15,716 bases of DNA, from the NCBI GenBank assembly GCA_030649435.1, contig JAUSKE010000070.1, forward strand, positions 1 to 15,716, read 5' to 3'. Under the pieces are notes generated by a model, which saw nothing but the letters and a program-made list of their open reading frames with translations, did not search any database and was not told the origin of the DNA. A program made the translations under genes and the position numbers. Shown here piece after piece: positions 1 to 6,202 of the stretch; the stretch's first letter is position 1, and every line of letters starts with the position of its first letter. The stretch comes from Deltaproteobacteria bacterium (GTDB lineage Bacteria; UBA10199; JACPAL01; JACOUP01).

Positions 1-199
1 AGGTCCCGCGCGGCGCATCAGCCTTTAACAACGCCTCAAGGTTGCCCAATTTTCCCGAAGCCCTTCGGATGTCAATCTGGCCATTTTGCAGAACAGCGAC
101 TCCGGCCGAATCATAGCCGCGATACTCCAGCCGCCTCAAGCCGTCGATCAGGATCTCAGTCGCGTTTTTTCTTCCTGTGTAACCGATAATGCCGCACAT
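1..199 (-). CDS. glmS: Glutamine--fructose-6-phosphate aminotransferase (isomerizing), N-terminal part, cut by window edge
   Basis: The first 66 codons are visible; the rest lies beyond the left edge. The protein begins MCGIIGYTGRKNATEILIDG and continues through LRRLEYRGYDSAGVAV, the N-terminal nucleophile (class II) glutamine amidotransferase domain of GlmS. Cys2 is the expected nucleophile that releases ammonia from glutamine. The family converts fructose-6-phosphate plus glutamine to glucosamine-6-phosphate in the cytoplasm, the first step to UDP-GlcNAc for peptidoglycan and LPS. The ATG shares one base with the glmU stop codon (TAATG), so the two genes are translationally coupled with glmU first. 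I see no glmS ribozyme, and the coupling leaves no room for one between the genes. Confidence 0.95.
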   Translation of the reverse strand, partial: MCGIIGYTGRKNATEILIDGLRRLEYRGYDSAGVAVLQNGQIDIRRASGKLGNLEALLKADAPRGT

Positions 200-1572
200 T
201 ATTTTTTCTTTCCCTTCTTCTTCCAATTCAAAATATTTTTCTGCTCGACGCGCGAAACAGCCAACGCCCCGGCAGGAACATTCTTCGTCACCGTCGTTCC
301 CGCACCAACCCAACCCCCTTTGCCAACCCGAACCGGGGCGACGAATTGCGTGTCGCTACCGACAAAAACGTTGTCGGCCAAAATAGTCTTGTATTTATTA
401 AAGCCGTCATAATTGCAGGTGATCGTTCCGGCACCAACATTCACTCCCTTGCCGATCACCGCGTCCCCCAAATAGGTGAGGTGATTCGCCTTGGACCCTT
501 TCCCGAGCGAGCTTTTTTTCGTTTCTACAAAATTACCGATATGAACTTTTTCAGCGAGCTTCGTCCCGGGCCGAAGGTGGGCAAACGGACCGATGATCGA
601 CCCACTACCGACATGGCTCTCAACAATCACGGAGTATGGTTTTACATGAACCCCATCGGCAAGCGTTGATGACTCAATCACGACACCTTGCTGGAGACGA
701 CAACAATAACCGATCTTTGTCCTCCCTGTGATGAAACAATCCGGCCCTATTTCAGACCCCTTGCCGATCACCACATCCGGCCCCACAACAACCCGATCGA
801 GATCAGCGAATTGGACCCCGCGATGGATCCATTGTTCCACAATCCGTTGTCTCATAATTTTTTCCGCCCGCGCCAGTTCCAAACGATTGTTAATCCCCAA
901 GACCTCACTCTCAGACGCCGCAGAAACAGAAACAACAGGATCACCTCGCTCGACAAGGTGACGAATAACATCAGTCAGGTAATATTCCCCACTCACGACG
1001 CTCTTCTGGATCTCATCCAGAACTGAAAAAAGGAGCGGTGCCCGGACCACCATCAGGCCGGTATTGACCTCACGAATCCTCTTTTGTTCCGGCGTCGCAT
1101 CCTTCTCCTCAACAATCTCTCGAATCTCTCCATTGCCGTTTCGGACGACTCGTCCATAGCCGGTCGGGTTTTCAAAATGTGCCGAGAGGAGGGCCAGTGC
1201 TGCGCCGCTTTTCTTATAGACAGTAAGAAGCTGTCTGAGTGTTGCCTCCTTTAAAAGGGGAACATCCCCATAAAGGATCAGAAGGTCCCCCTGGAAGCCT
1301 GAAAGTTTTTGTCGGGCGACCCCCACCGCATGAGCGGTTCCCTTCTGATTTTTCTGAAAGACAAACTCGGCCCCACTCCCCTTCAGCGCCTCCTTGACCA
1401 AACCGGCCTGATACCCAACCACAACAATTTTCTTTCGAACACCAACTTGAGAAGCCAGTTCCATCGGGTAATGGATCAAGGGTCGACCCAAAAGAGGGTG
1501 CAGGACCTTGGGGGTCTCTGATTGCATCCTCTCCCCTTTGCCAGCGGCCAGAATCAGTGCGGTGGTTGCCAT
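199..1572 (-). CDS. glmU: Bifunctional GlmU: GlcNAc-1-phosphate uridyltransferase / glucosamine-1-phosphate acetyltransferase
   Basis: The 457-residue product matches the family length (E. coli GlmU has 456). The N-terminal uridyltransferase domain shows LILAAGKGERM (residues 6-16), PKVLHPL (21-27), QKGTAHAV (76-83), YGDVPLL (101-107, with the metal-binding Asp103) and NTGLMVV (170-176). From about residue 250 a left-handed beta-helix of hexapeptide repeats follows, with RPGTKL (334-339), the catalytic His364 in NHLTYLGD, and GAGTITCNYDG (380-390). It makes UDP-GlcNAc from glucosamine-1-phosphate, acetyl-CoA and UTP. The K/T position of the usual GKGTRM signature is Glu14 here, a mild variation. 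It is first in a coupled glmU-glmS pair. No Shine-Dalgarno precedes the ATG; a -10 box ends 13 nt upstream. The lysine-rich tail (KKKGKKK) is dispensable-looking. Confidence 0.97.
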   Translation of the reverse strand: MATTALILAAGKGERMQSETPKVLHPLLGRPLIHYPMELASQVGVRKKIVVVGYQAGLVKEALKGSGAEFVFQKNQKGTAHAVGVARQKLSGFQGDLLILYGDVPLLKEATLRQLLTVYKKSGAALALLSAHFENPTGYGRVVRNGNGEIREIVEEKDATPEQKRIREVNTGLMVVRAPLLFSVLDEIQKSVVSGEYYLTDVIRHLVERGDPVVSVSAASESEVLGINNRLELARAEKIMRQRIVEQWIHRGVQFADLDRVVVGPDVVIGKGSEIGPDCFITGRTKIGYCCRLQQGVVIESSTLADGVHVKPYSVIVESHVGSGSIIGPFAHLRPGTKLAEKVHIGNFVETKKSSLGKGSKANHLTYLGDAVIGKGVNVGAGTITCNYDGFNKYKTILADNVFVGSDTQFVAPVRVGKGGWVGAGTTVTKNVPAGALAVSRVEQKNILNWKKKGKKK

Positions 1573-1593
1573 CGTGTGAGTCGGCTTTATACT
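1566..1593 (+). promoter_or_regulatory. Predicted sigma70-type promoter for ssb
   Basis: TTGCCA (1566-1571) and TATACT (1588-1593) are separated by 16 nt. The -35 lies over the first codons of glmU on the other strand, and the -10 overlaps the glmU -10 in the shared TTTATACT. Transcription would start near 1600, giving a leader of about 36 nt that carries the ssb ribosome binding site. Confidence 0.45.
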
Positions 1594-1615
1594 TTAGCCC
1601 TTGACTCTCTTACAA
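1586..1615 (-). promoter_or_regulatory. Predicted sigma70-type promoter for glmU-glmS
   Basis: On the minus strand TTGTAA (1615-1610) and TATAAA (1591-1586) are separated by 18 nt. The -10 ends 13 nt before the glmU ATG, predicting a leader of only a few nucleotides, and no Shine-Dalgarno is present. The -10 overlaps the oppositely oriented -10 assigned to ssb. Confidence 0.5.
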
Positions 1616-1635
1616 GAAGAAAATAGGTGAGGGGC

Positions 1636-2058
1636 ATGGCCAGCCTGAACAAGGTAATTTTGATTGGCAACCTCGGCAGCGACCCAGAAGTCCGCTCCAC
1701 CGCCAATAACCAGACCGTTGCCACCTTTAATATTGCCACCACAGAAAAGTGGACCGGCAAAACAGGGGAAGCGGCTGAAAAGACGGAGTGGCACCGGATT
1801 GTTGTCTGGGGGAAGCTGGCTGAGATTTGCAGGGAATACCTCTCCAAGGGACGGCAGGTCTACATCGAGGGGAGACTCCAGACGCGCCAGTGGGATGACA
1901 AAGAAGGAAAGAAGCGTTCCACCACGGAGATCGTTGCACAAAACGTCCAGTTTTTGGGATCCCCTTCTGATCGATCGAAATCAGCAGCGGTGCCTACGGC
2001 CCCCAGCTTTGACGAGCCGGCCGCGGCCAGTAATACCGAGGATGACATTCCTTTCTAA
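1636..2058 (+). CDS. ssb: Single-stranded DNA-binding protein
   Basis: The product is 140 residues, beginning MASLNKVILIGNLGSDPEVR. An OB-fold spans about residues 4-108, with TEWHRIVVWGKLAEI (50-64) and QVYIEGRLQTRQW (74-86) typical of bacterial SSB, including the stacking tryptophans. A short proline/alanine linker leads to the acidic tip EDDIPF, the docking peptide for replication and repair partners. It acts as a tetramer coating ssDNA at forks and repair sites (family knowledge). I chose ATG 1636 over the in-frame GTG at 1627 because AGGTGA (1625-1630) sits 5 nt before 1636 and the family starts here. The gene is divergent from glmU and its stop overlaps the stop of the convergent DUF3187 gene. 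Confidence 0.96.
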   Translation: MASLNKVILIGNLGSDPEVRSTANNQTVATFNIATTEKWTGKTGEAAEKTEWHRIVVWGKLAEICREYLSKGRQVYIEGRLQTRQWDDKEGKKRSTTEIVAQNVQFLGSPSDRSKSAAVPTAPSFDEPAAASNTEDDIPF

Positions 2059-3098
2059 AGAGCTTTTCCCAACAGCAACCCACGGATCTTTTTCGGACCA
2101 CCCCACTTAGTGCACCACTGGAACCAGGCGGTGAAATCAATGGCGGCATCATCAGCGACCGGATCTTCCTGAAAAGCAATGGTCCATTGCTGTTGATCGC
2201 CAATCTTACCACTAAAACCGATTGTCAAATTCAAAACAGGATCATCCAGCTCGGGAAAACCGGTCCCATGAAAGAGTGAACTGCTACCACTCAATTGGAT
2301 CATTCCCGACCAAATGTCGCGAATGAGGCTGACTTCCAAGCCGGCCATCCAGGCAAAGAGATTCGAATTGTTGATCTCCACCAAGAGGTCGTTCCCTCCA
2401 ATCAGAAAGTAGCCAAGATTGACCATCCCATGAAAGCGATCATAACTTTTTTCTGCCGAGAGCTGAAAGCCGAGATCGGTATTACCGCTGCCAAGCCCAA
2501 GAGAGCGATCCCCCGTCGGTAGTTTAAGATAAAAGGCGGTCGCCAGGGCGGGGATCTTTTTCTGTTCCTCCAAGAGCTGGTATTTGAAATCGAGGACAAG
2601 ATCTGAAAGGCCGTACCCTTGCTCCTTCACCTGATAAACTGTGGTGCCGTTCTTTCGGATCGTATAGTCAAACGAGTCATTCGGAAAATCTTCCCGCCCG
2701 CCGTTCGGAAAACCGAAGGCATTATGAAAACCTTGGACGAAGCTATCCAAAAATCCCCCATCAAAATGGAGAAAAGGGAGTTCTAGCCCTACTTCAAATT
2801 GATCCAAAAAACCGTAATGAAAGAGGAAGGAGTTTCTCAAAAGCTCCATGTCGAGGGCCAGTTGGTAACCACTTGTTGTCGACGTTCGACGTTCGAAGAT
2901 ATTTGAATAAGGGGCTGCCATCTCCACCTCATAACTGCCCGAAGGAAGGACGACCGGTCGCTCCGGCCTCAAATCGAGCGATTGCAGATAAAGCGGGTTC
3001 TGATTGCGGATCGGGATCGGACCGACAACCGGATAAAATGACTCAGCGAAGATTGGTCGAGAGACAAGAAAGAGACTTAAAACAATAAGCCGTCGCAC
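2055..3098 (-). CDS. DUF3187-type outer-membrane beta-barrel protein with signal peptide
   Basis: From GTG 3098 the protein has 347 residues and begins MRRLIVLSLFLVSRPIFA, a textbook signal peptide with predicted cleavage after IFA. The mature protein opens with GPIPIRNQNPLYLQSLDLRP, which I recognise as the DUF3187 family start. It then alternates short amphipathic strands rich in Gly, Phe, Tyr and Leu (for example AFYLKLPTGDRSLGLGSGNT) and ends near AWFQWCTKWG, consistent with a beta-barrel. Function is unknown; the family is usually annotated as a putative outer-membrane protein. The frame stays open to a TTG at 3137, but that TTG fits better as the -35 box of a promoter placed 10 nt upstream of GTG 3098. 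Neither start has a Shine-Dalgarno. The stop codon overlaps the ssb stop. Confidence 0.8.
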   Translation of the reverse strand: MRRLIVLSLFLVSRPIFAESFYPVVGPIPIRNQNPLYLQSLDLRPERPVVLPSGSYEVEMAAPYSNIFERRTSTTSGYQLALDMELLRNSFLFHYGFLDQFEVGLELPFLHFDGGFLDSFVQGFHNAFGFPNGGREDFPNDSFDYTIRKNGTTVYQVKEQGYGLSDLVLDFKYQLLEEQKKIPALATAFYLKLPTGDRSLGLGSGNTDLGFQLSAEKSYDRFHGMVNLGYFLIGGNDLLVEINNSNLFAWMAGLEVSLIRDIWSGMIQLSGSSSLFHGTGFPELDDPVLNLTIGFSGKIGDQQQWTIAFQEDPVADDAAIDFTAWFQWCTKWGGPKKIRGLLLGKAL

Positions 3099-3108
3099 GT
3101 TGAGGAAA

Positions 3109-3137
3109 AAATTAGCGGGAGTTGGGCCAAATAGCAA
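3109..3137 (-). promoter_or_regulatory. Predicted promoter for the DUF3187 gene
   Basis: On the minus strand TTGCTA (3137-3132), 17 nt, then TAATTT (3114-3109). The -10 ends 10 nt before GTG 3098. The match is only moderate (3 of 6 at -10), but spacing and distance equal those of several other genes here and support GTG 3098 as the start. Confidence 0.35.
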
Positions 3138-3142
3138 CCAAT

Positions 3143-3171
3143 TTGACTTCTTAAAACGGAAAGATTACTGT
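3143..3171 (+). promoter_or_regulatory. Predicted promoter for trxB, leaderless geometry
   Basis: TTGACT (3143-3148), 17 nt, then TACTGT (3166-3171). Only 8 nt separate the -10 from the trxB ATG, and there is no Shine-Dalgarno, so the mRNA would start at or next to the start codon. Confidence 0.45.
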
Positions 3172-3179
3172 CGGCTCCC

Positions 3180-4094
3180 ATGACTGAGAAAATCATCATC
3201 ATTGGTTCTGGTCCAGCCGGTCTAACCGCCGCGATCTACACTTCGCGGGCCGATCTGAAGCCGCTCATGATCGAGGGGTATCAGGCGGGGGGCCAGTTGA
3301 TGCTGACGACCGATGTCGAAAACTACCCCGGCTTTCCAACCGGCATCATGGGGCCAGAGATGATGGACCTTTTTCGAAAGCAGGCGGAACGTTTCGGGAC
3401 CCGCTTCATCACCAAGAATGTTACCCGCGTTGATTTTTCAAAACAGCCGTTTCAGGTCTTTATTGGCGATAAGAAAGAGGAGTCCGAAGCAATTATTATT
3501 TCAACCGGGGCCTCTGCTAAACTGATTGGCCTCAAAAACGAAAAACGACTGATGGGCAAAGGGGTCACGACCTGTGCCACCTGTGACGGCGCCTTCTTTC
3601 GGAATATGGAGGTCGCGATCGTCGGCGGTGGCGATTCCTCAATGGAAGAAGCGCTCTTTCTAACAAAGTTTGCGACTAAGGTCACGGTGGTCCATCGCCG
3701 CCATGAACTCCGCGCCTCCAAGATCATGCAAGATCGAGCCTTTGCCAATAAAAAGATCCAGTTTATTTGGGATACGACGGTAGAGGATGTTCTGGGCGAA
3801 AAAGAAGTGACCGGTCTCCGGATCAAGAATGTGAAGACGGGGCAAACCAGCGATCTAAAAGTCGCCGGCCTCTTTGTCGCCATCGGCCACACCCCCAACA
3901 CGCAACTCTTCAAGGGGCAATTGGAAATGGATGAAAACGGTTACCTGATCACCCACGACGGGACCAAGACCAACATCCCCGGCGTCTTTGCCTGCGGTGA
4001 TGTCCAAGACCATGTCTACCGACAAGCGATCACAGCCGCCGGCTCAGGCTGCATGGCGGCAATCGATGCCGAGAGAGTCCTCGCGCATTCTTAA
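3180..4094 (+). CDS. trxB: Thioredoxin-disulfide reductase
   Basis: The 304-residue flavoprotein has the low-molecular-weight thioredoxin reductase layout. The FAD-binding motif GSGPAGLTAAIYTSRA is at 9-24, GGQLMLTTDVENYPGFP at 38-53, the redox-active CATC (Cys132, Cys135) within TTCATCDGAFF, the NADPH-binding GGGDSSMEEA at 149-158 with HRRHELRAS at 172-180, and the C-terminal FAD motif GVFACGDVQDHVYRQAITAAGSG at 268-290. It transfers electrons from NADPH to thioredoxin in the cytoplasm. HRR (residues 172-174) supports NADPH specificity. It is divergent from the DUF3187 gene and is followed by an accessory-looking stretch. No thioredoxin gene is adjacent. Confidence 0.96.
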   Translation: MTEKIIIIGSGPAGLTAAIYTSRADLKPLMIEGYQAGGQLMLTTDVENYPGFPTGIMGPEMMDLFRKQAERFGTRFITKNVTRVDFSKQPFQVFIGDKKEESEAIIISTGASAKLIGLKNEKRLMGKGVTTCATCDGAFFRNMEVAIVGGGDSSMEEALFLTKFATKVTVVHRRHELRASKIMQDRAFANKKIQFIWDTTVEDVLGEKEVTGLRIKNVKTGQTSDLKVAGLFVAIGHTPNTQLFKGQLEMDENGYLITHDGTKTNIPGVFACGDVQDHVYRQAITAAGSGCMAAIDAERVLAHS

Positions 4095-4130
4095 GGGCAG
4101 CCGCATGAAGACTGTCTCTACTAATACTTG

Positions 4131-4156
4131 GACATGGTGAGCCCGTCGAACCATAA
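4131..4156. repeat. Short palindromic intergenic repeat (GTGAGCCCGTCGAAC type)
   Basis: Between trxB and the next gene, arms ATGGT (4134-4138) and ACCAT (4150-4154) flank GAGCCCGTCGA. The core resembles the widespread 'TGAGC..GTCGAA' intergenic repeat of environmental bacteria as I remember it. I have seen only one copy in this window. The rest of 4095-4224 shows nothing I can support. Confidence 0.4.
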
Positions 4157-4224
4157 AAGAAGACTTTGTCAACATCACCAGGCAGCAAAAAAGACGGGGC
4201 TATCAAATTAAGTAAGATACAAAT

Positions 4225-5022
4225 ATGAATTTAATCCTCGCTATTACTCTCATAATTCTTCTTCTCATCGTAATCTCGAAGTTGGGTGGGATTTCAAAGG
4301 CCCTTCATGCCATAAAGGGAGAAAAAAATAACGAGATGTTGTCTGAGTCACCGGAAACATTAGTTTGGAGCGGTAATCCTGGTTGTTTTGAAAAACATTT
4401 GCAGCGTAAGCACAACAATTTATTGTTTCCGGATGAGAAAAGGAAAATTTCACAGCGGGATATTGATTTAGCTGTTGAACAGGACCTTCGCGATATCCAA
4501 TCTATCGAGACAGATTATAAAAACATCTTGCTCGAAAGTTATAAAGCAACGTTGTCTGAGTCGATAACTATAGGTGAAATGTCTACAATAGAAGATAAAC
4601 TTGATGCCTTGACCATAAGATGTTTTGAGGTCGGCGGCGCCTCATTGCAAGTGCTACCGGGTTTAAGAAAAATCAATGAAAGTGTAAGCGCGGACATCCA
4701 GGATGGGATTTCAGAGGAAGATCAAGAGGCTGCGCGTACATTAAGACAGGCTAGAGAGGAATACTTGAAGAAGAGACTGAGTTTTTCTAATGAATTTTTT
4801 GCCCAGTTAAATCGTAAGGGCACACCAATAAAGAGGGAAGATGTTATCGCGTCGCTTCTTTCAGAAGATCTAGAAACTATCAAGCTAGCAAATGATATGG
4901 GTCTGAGTAAGGACCTAAATTTTCTAGCAGAAGCAGTTATAATTGCACATAAAGCAGAAGCGGAGGGTGCGGACACAGATATCCTTCGCGAGAAATTAAA
5001 AGCATTGGGGGTTAAATTATAA
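4225..5022 (+). CDS. Membrane-anchored protein of unknown function
   Basis: I do not recognise this 265-residue protein. It opens with one hydrophobic segment (about residues 2-19, MNLILAITLIILLLIVIS) with no cleavage site, so it is probably an N-terminal anchor with the rest in the cytoplasm or periplasm. The remainder is charged and predicted mostly helical. A cluster CFEKHLQRKH (54-63) holds one Cys and two His, and an acidic helical stretch runs over about 150-190. The C-terminus (SKDLNFLAEAVIIAHKAEAE onward) is Ala/Glu/Leu-rich. Codon use is clearly A+T-richer than in trxB or the genes to the right (many AAA, TTA, ATA, GAT), suggesting a different origin. There is no convincing Shine-Dalgarno. 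A possible terminator follows. Confidence 0.75.
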   Translation: MNLILAITLIILLLIVISKLGGISKALHAIKGEKNNEMLSESPETLVWSGNPGCFEKHLQRKHNNLLFPDEKRKISQRDIDLAVEQDLRDIQSIETDYKNILLESYKATLSESITIGEMSTIEDKLDALTIRCFEVGGASLQVLPGLRKINESVSADIQDGISEEDQEAARTLRQAREEYLKKRLSFSNEFFAQLNRKGTPIKREDVIASLLSEDLETIKLANDMGLSKDLNFLAEAVIIAHKAEAEGADTDILREKLKALGVKL

Positions 5023-5036
5023 ATTAGGAATAAAAA

Positions 5037-5071
5037 ACAGGTTTATTTGTCTAGAAATCCTGTGGGTTTTT
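5037..5071 (+). terminator. Possible rho-independent terminator after the membrane-anchored protein gene
   Basis: Arms ACAGG (5037-5041) and CCTGT (5059-5063), extendable by TTT/AAA with one bulge, are followed by GGG and five T's (5067-5071). It starts 15 nt after the upstream stop codon. The stem is short and the loop large, so this is tentative. Confidence 0.35.
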
Positions 5072-5098
5072 GTCTGGTGACCTTGACAATTACCAGAC
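5072..5098. promoter_or_regulatory. Perfect 7-bp inverted repeat around a TTGACA
   Basis: GTCTGGT (5072-5078) and ACCAGAC (5092-5098) are perfect complements with a 13-nt spacer that contains TTGACA (5083-5088). It could be a protein-binding dyad over a -35 box of the following small gene, but I find no good -10 at 16-18 nt, so an RNA hairpin is equally possible. Confidence 0.35.
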
Positions 5099-5156
5099 GA
5101 TATGCGAGTTTCTAGGACATAGGAAGCACGACTACTAAGAGTAACAAGGAGGACTT

Positions 5157-5306
5157 ATGCAAGCAATAAAGGAAGATACCAAAGAACTAAAAGAAATAAT
5201 TGAACATATGAGACTTTGTCCTTTCACACGAGAAGGCGCGCTATTTATTAAACGATTAGAGAGCAAAGTTTACCAGCTCGAAAAGGATTCAAGTCTTCAT
5301 TCTTAG
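5157..5306 (+). CDS. Small ORF, 49 residues, strong ribosome binding site
   Basis: The frame opens at an ATG preceded by AAGGAGG with 4 nt spacing, the strongest Shine-Dalgarno in the window. The product begins MQAIKEDTKELKEIIEHMRL and ends LESKVYQLEKDSSLHS. It is highly charged and predicted as two amphipathic helices around a CPFTREG turn. I do not recognise the family. It ends 8 bases from the end of convergent dinD. The A+T-rich codon use matches the preceding unknown gene. The ribosome binding site and uninterrupted frame argue that it is real. Confidence 0.55.
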   Translation: MQAIKEDTKELKEIIEHMRLCPFTREGALFIKRLESKVYQLEKDSSLHS

Positions 5307-5314
5307 ACCATTTC

Positions 5315-6145
5315 CTACTTTTCCTTCAATTCCTTCCTCTGTTTAGCCCGAACCTCTTTGATATTTTCCACAGTCGGTAGGCTTTCCGGCATGGTTCCCC
5401 CGAGCTCCCGGATAGTTTGTCGGACTTTCGCACCAACGTCTCTGTGTGTTTGATTGGCCCTATCCTTTCCGATAATCCGTTCCCTACGGATCTTTTCCTC
5501 CGTTTGAGTAGCGCGGAATAAATTCGCAGCGAGTTCCGTGCTGCCCATGTGGTCGAGAATTTGCCCGCCTTTCTTCAACCGTTTGTGACGATGAATATCT
5601 TGGGCCGTCATTCCACCATAAAGACCCATGTAGCCGTGGTTCTGAAAGATGGCATAATCCATTGAGGTAACGACACCAGCCCGTTTGGCCGTCTCAGCTA
5701 GTCTCATGTTATGAATCTTGATCTCGTCTCTCAGAAGCAATCGGCGCTCATCTTCAGTCGACTGGTCTGAGACTTCTTGGCGTCTGGTTTGAACAGCAAA
5801 GTAGGTTTGTCCTAAAGCAACGATTTCTTTTGAGGGATCTGCATTCTGGATAACAAGATAGCAAGCATACCGAGAAAGAAATGTAGTTTTTACCTCTCTG
5901 GTAGCCCCGCTACCGATGGAAACCATTTCGGTGACGTCAACGAAATGGTCCTCGATCCGCTGACCGCTGTTAAAACAAGCGGTTCGAGCCTTATAAATAA
6001 CCTGTTCGAAGTTTCGATAATCCGTGTAACCGAGGACTTGAGCGAAATCCCGGCTCGACCAGTATTCACCTCCGGCTTCATTAGTGCGGCGGATAGCTCC
6101 AAAAGGGGAAATAGCCCCTGATGACTTCTCAAATTCGTTACTCAT
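5315..6145 (-). CDS. dinD: DNA damage-inducible protein D (BRO-N domain)
   Basis: The 276-residue protein aligns by memory over its whole length with E. coli DinD (about 274). Shared blocks include SRYACYLVIQNADPSKEIVALGQTYFAVQTRRQE, YAIFQNHGYMGLYGG, KKGGQILDHMGSTELAANLFRATQTEEK and KVRQTIRELGGTMPESLPT. The N-terminal half is a BRO-N domain of the kind found in phage and virus antirepressors. In E. coli DinD is part of the LexA/SOS regulon and acts on RecA filaments; the same role here is inference. A promoter with a palindrome over its -35 precedes it. It lies in the same direction as the aminotransferase but 57 nt away with its own promoter. DinD genes occur patchily and often travel horizontally, in keeping with the A+T-rich neighbours. 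Confidence 0.92.
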   Translation of the reverse strand: MSNEFEKSSGAISPFGAIRRTNEAGGEYWSSRDFAQVLGYTDYRNFEQVIYKARTACFNSGQRIEDHFVDVTEMVSIGSGATREVKTTFLSRYACYLVIQNADPSKEIVALGQTYFAVQTRRQEVSDQSTEDERRLLLRDEIKIHNMRLAETAKRAGVVTSMDYAIFQNHGYMGLYGGMTAQDIHRHKRLKKGGQILDHMGSTELAANLFRATQTEEKIRRERIIGKDRANQTHRDVGAKVRQTIRELGGTMPESLPTVENIKEVRAKQRKELKEK

Positions 6146-6154
6146 TATGACAGA

Positions 6155-6188
6155 GATTTACCTATAAAATGGATTAGTTCAAGTGAAC
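6155..6188 (-). promoter_or_regulatory. dinD promoter with palindromic candidate operator
   Basis: On the minus strand TTGAAC (6182-6177), 16 nt, then TAAATC (6160-6155), ending 9 nt before the dinD ATG. The -35 lies inside GTTCAAGTGAAC (6177-6188), a palindrome with 5-bp arms GTTCA/TGAAC. A repressor bound there would cover the -35. Its arms share GTTC/GAAC with several LexA operators but in a different arrangement, so LexA binding is only a hypothesis. Confidence 0.45.
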
Positions 6189-6202
6189 TTTTCTAGCTAC
6201 CC

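Noticed and set aside
1309..1521. Open frames opposite glmU and opposite other long genes on both strands
   Set aside because: They lie inside well-supported genes in other frames, have no ribosome binding sites and give low-complexity products; I treat them as shadows.
1627..1635. GTG 1627 as ssb start
   Set aside because: It falls within the Shine-Dalgarno AGGTGA that serves ATG 1636, where SSB proteins normally begin.
4095..6200. A novel defence island or prophage remnant between trxB and the aminotransferase
   Set aside because: Only dinD is recognisable; there is no integrase, nuclease, methylase, toxin or structural phage gene, so a system cannot be claimed.
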